The notes under the pieces: generated by a model
Database searches by the model: none
What the model was told of the DNA's origin: nothing
The model's input: only the letters and a program-made list of their open reading frames with translations
Program-made: the position numbers and the translations under genes
Part shown: positions 62,194-64,000 of the stretch, in pieces
How positions within the stretch are numbered: position 1 is the stretch's first letter
Layout of the letters: every line of letters begins with the position of its first letter
From: Cardiocondyla obscurior
Lineage: Eukaryota; Arthropoda; Insecta; Hymenoptera; Formicidae
Assembly (NCBI RefSeq): GCF_019399895.1
Contig: NC_091872.1
Span: 3,914,395 to 3,978,394, forward strand
DNA: 64,000 nt
Direction of reading: 5' to 3'

Positions 62194-64000
62194 AATTGTG
62201 GTATGCCGTTTATTCGATGGCGAACGAGGCGAATCGAAGTGAGGGATAACGTCGACGCGTTTACGCGCTTCCGTGTTTCCGCCGCAATATCCTGGAGCCC
62301 GGTGGATCCCGATAATCCGTGAGTGCGAAATGGCCGATTTGCACGTTTCGTGCTGATTGAGCGGGTGTGTACTTTAACAGTATTACACGCGCGATTCGCG
62401 AGCGCGACGTGCGCGCGCGGCTAGTAATAAATTTGATCCTACTTCGGGAACATCAGCGTCGCTAGACGTGAGGGGATTTTGCGTCGCAGACGCGCCTCCG
62501 CGATTGTTACAACGACGTAATGAAAGGTAAACACATGTACCTTTCCGCGGTGACAAGTTGCCGGGACTCGCAGAGTCTACGGGAGTCGTGTGTTTCCAGT
62601 GTAATCGCGTGCCACCCAACAGTCATAAATCCGAATTAGTCCGCCCTTGAGAATTGCCCAAGATAGTTAAGCCTTGAAAGATATCGATAACTGCAAACTT
62701 TTATGGCAATCTGTTTGAAAGACTAGAAGACTTCACCTCGCGCGTCTGGCGTACGCTACTTACAGCCGCCGAAGCTGTAGCTCATAAGCACTAACTTTGG
62801 TAAGGGCCAGATATAAATTACTACTTAGTTAGTCGTGATTTATATGCTCAAGTTGAAGTTGCATATTGCGTACGTGCGGCATAAATATTACATACCAAAT
62901 ACGTTTTGATCGTAAAATAAGATTTATTTGTTAGTACGTACAAAATAAATTAATGTTTTTTTATTGAAAAGTCACGGATTATGTTATAGTTTTAACTTGT
63001 TTCTTTTGTTGATCGAAATAATTGATACGAAGGAAGAATATAAAATGACATGCTGTTTTCGTATAATTTTGTAAAAGTAACCATCGCGACTAGATAACAT
63101 TTGACGAAACATGCCACGAGGTGCAGTCTTCTTCTCTAAATAATCTTGATTCGAGGAGGCTTGCATTGACGACAGGAAACCGCCGTCTTGCGGACAGTAA
63201 TCCAGGCTTTGCAAGTCAAATCGAGAAAATGGATTTTCGGGAGGGATCAGGAGCCAAAGAGAATCGTTCAAGACCAGCGGCATTCACTACTTGCAAATTC
63301 TAGAATGCCGCGAAGTTAAACTACTTAAATGTTTAGTTTCACGAAGTAGAGTTGGTTTGGTAAAGTGCGGTTCCAACGGATTACAGAAATTTTCTAACAG
63401 TCAGCTGCTATACGTAGCACAGATTTTAAAATATCTACATTTTAATGGATAGAATAAATGCATACTTTAACTCCCCGTCCGTGATTTAGAATGATAATTG
63501 TCAGAACATTCGTCTTGTAAAATAGATTATTTGATAAGCAATTGTTATGGGCTCGCTCGTTTCATCTCGTTATGGATGCTTGAAAGTGAAAATTATCCAC
63601 TTAATACAATACCTTGTCCAATCTTTTATCTTCTAATTAATGTAGTCGTAGGATATAATTACAGACGAGCGTTTGAGCGCGTAACGTTGATGGTAGTTTA
63701 TTAACTCTTTGTTAAAACCTCAATGGCGAAAGGAGTAATTTATATTTCGGGGTGAAGATAATTAATCGTAAGTGCGGCGTCGACAAAAAAGACTCCCCTG
63801 ACGTGCTTTGTTACGCGAACTTCTTAACCGGTGCCGGTAAGAAAAATTTGCAAAACTTAAGTCGATCGCTAAATAAGCAAGATTGTTGGCAAGATCTTGG
63901 CTCCTTCCCTTAGTTTCCTCGTGGTTTTCCTTAATTAAGGATTCTGCTCATTACCATTGCGGTAAACCTTCTCGTCCTTTCTCCTCGGTAAGTGGACGAG

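Larger units (their letters stand above)
50120..64000. other. No supported gene in the right part
   Basis: CpG-rich blocks at 55.39-55.67, 58.08-58.79, 60.45-60.85, 61.4-61.9 and 62.1-62.63 kb contain overlapping open frames on both strands. AT-rich DNA fills 52.4-52.7, 54.5-54.9, 59.2-59.7 and 60.1-60.4 kb. Two coding-like frames without a start ATG (54337-54516 plus and 60484-60678 minus) are described as findings. No recognised domain, RNA gene or transposon was seen. Confidence 0.45.

Overview
The window looks like nuclear DNA of an insect. It is mostly non-coding, has intron-split genes with GT/AG junctions, many homopolymer and dinucleotide runs, and AT-rich stretches alternating with CpG-rich ones. 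CpG is not depleted, and the only recognisable protein family is restricted to insects. A hymenopteran, perhaps an ant, is my inference from this texture and not something the sequence proves.

The best-supported content is a cluster of three secreted insect-allergen-repeat proteins (G12 / Bla g 1-like family, Ins_allergen_rp) at 32.5-40.95 kb. Two are four-repeat proteins of 420 and 419 residues (32673-33935 minus, 36932-38191 plus). One is a two-repeat protein of 214 residues (38733-39377 minus). Each coding region is one uninterrupted exon. In each, an intron acceptor AG lies directly against the start ATG, behind a short noncoding first exon and a TATATAA box. A CTTATC (GATA-type) site stands 34-49 bp upstream of the TATA box, in the same orientation in all three. 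Genes 1 and 2 are head to head across AT-rich DNA; genes 2 and 3 are tail to tail.

The left part is gene-poor. A plus-strand gene at 10283-11316 (perhaps starting at 8769) encodes a protein with two PPPY motifs, ending in one membrane segment and a short basic tail. I do not recognise it beyond that architecture. Between 26.1 and 30.1 kb there are minus-strand exon candidates with good splice signals. They include an 88-codon open frame (29158-29424) with no usable start codon of its own, probably a terminal exon, and a poorly resolved multi-exon unit below a CpG-rich promoter-like region (27.4-27.85 kb). A perfect 16-bp-stem hairpin lies inside that unit.

The right part (41-64 kb) has no confidently identified gene. 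It holds two short exons that look like plus-strand 5' leader exons (49237-49604), a few coding-like frames of low confidence, simple repeats, G-quadruplex-capable runs and a 29-nt direct repeat. I saw no rRNA, tRNA, CRISPR array or intact mobile element.
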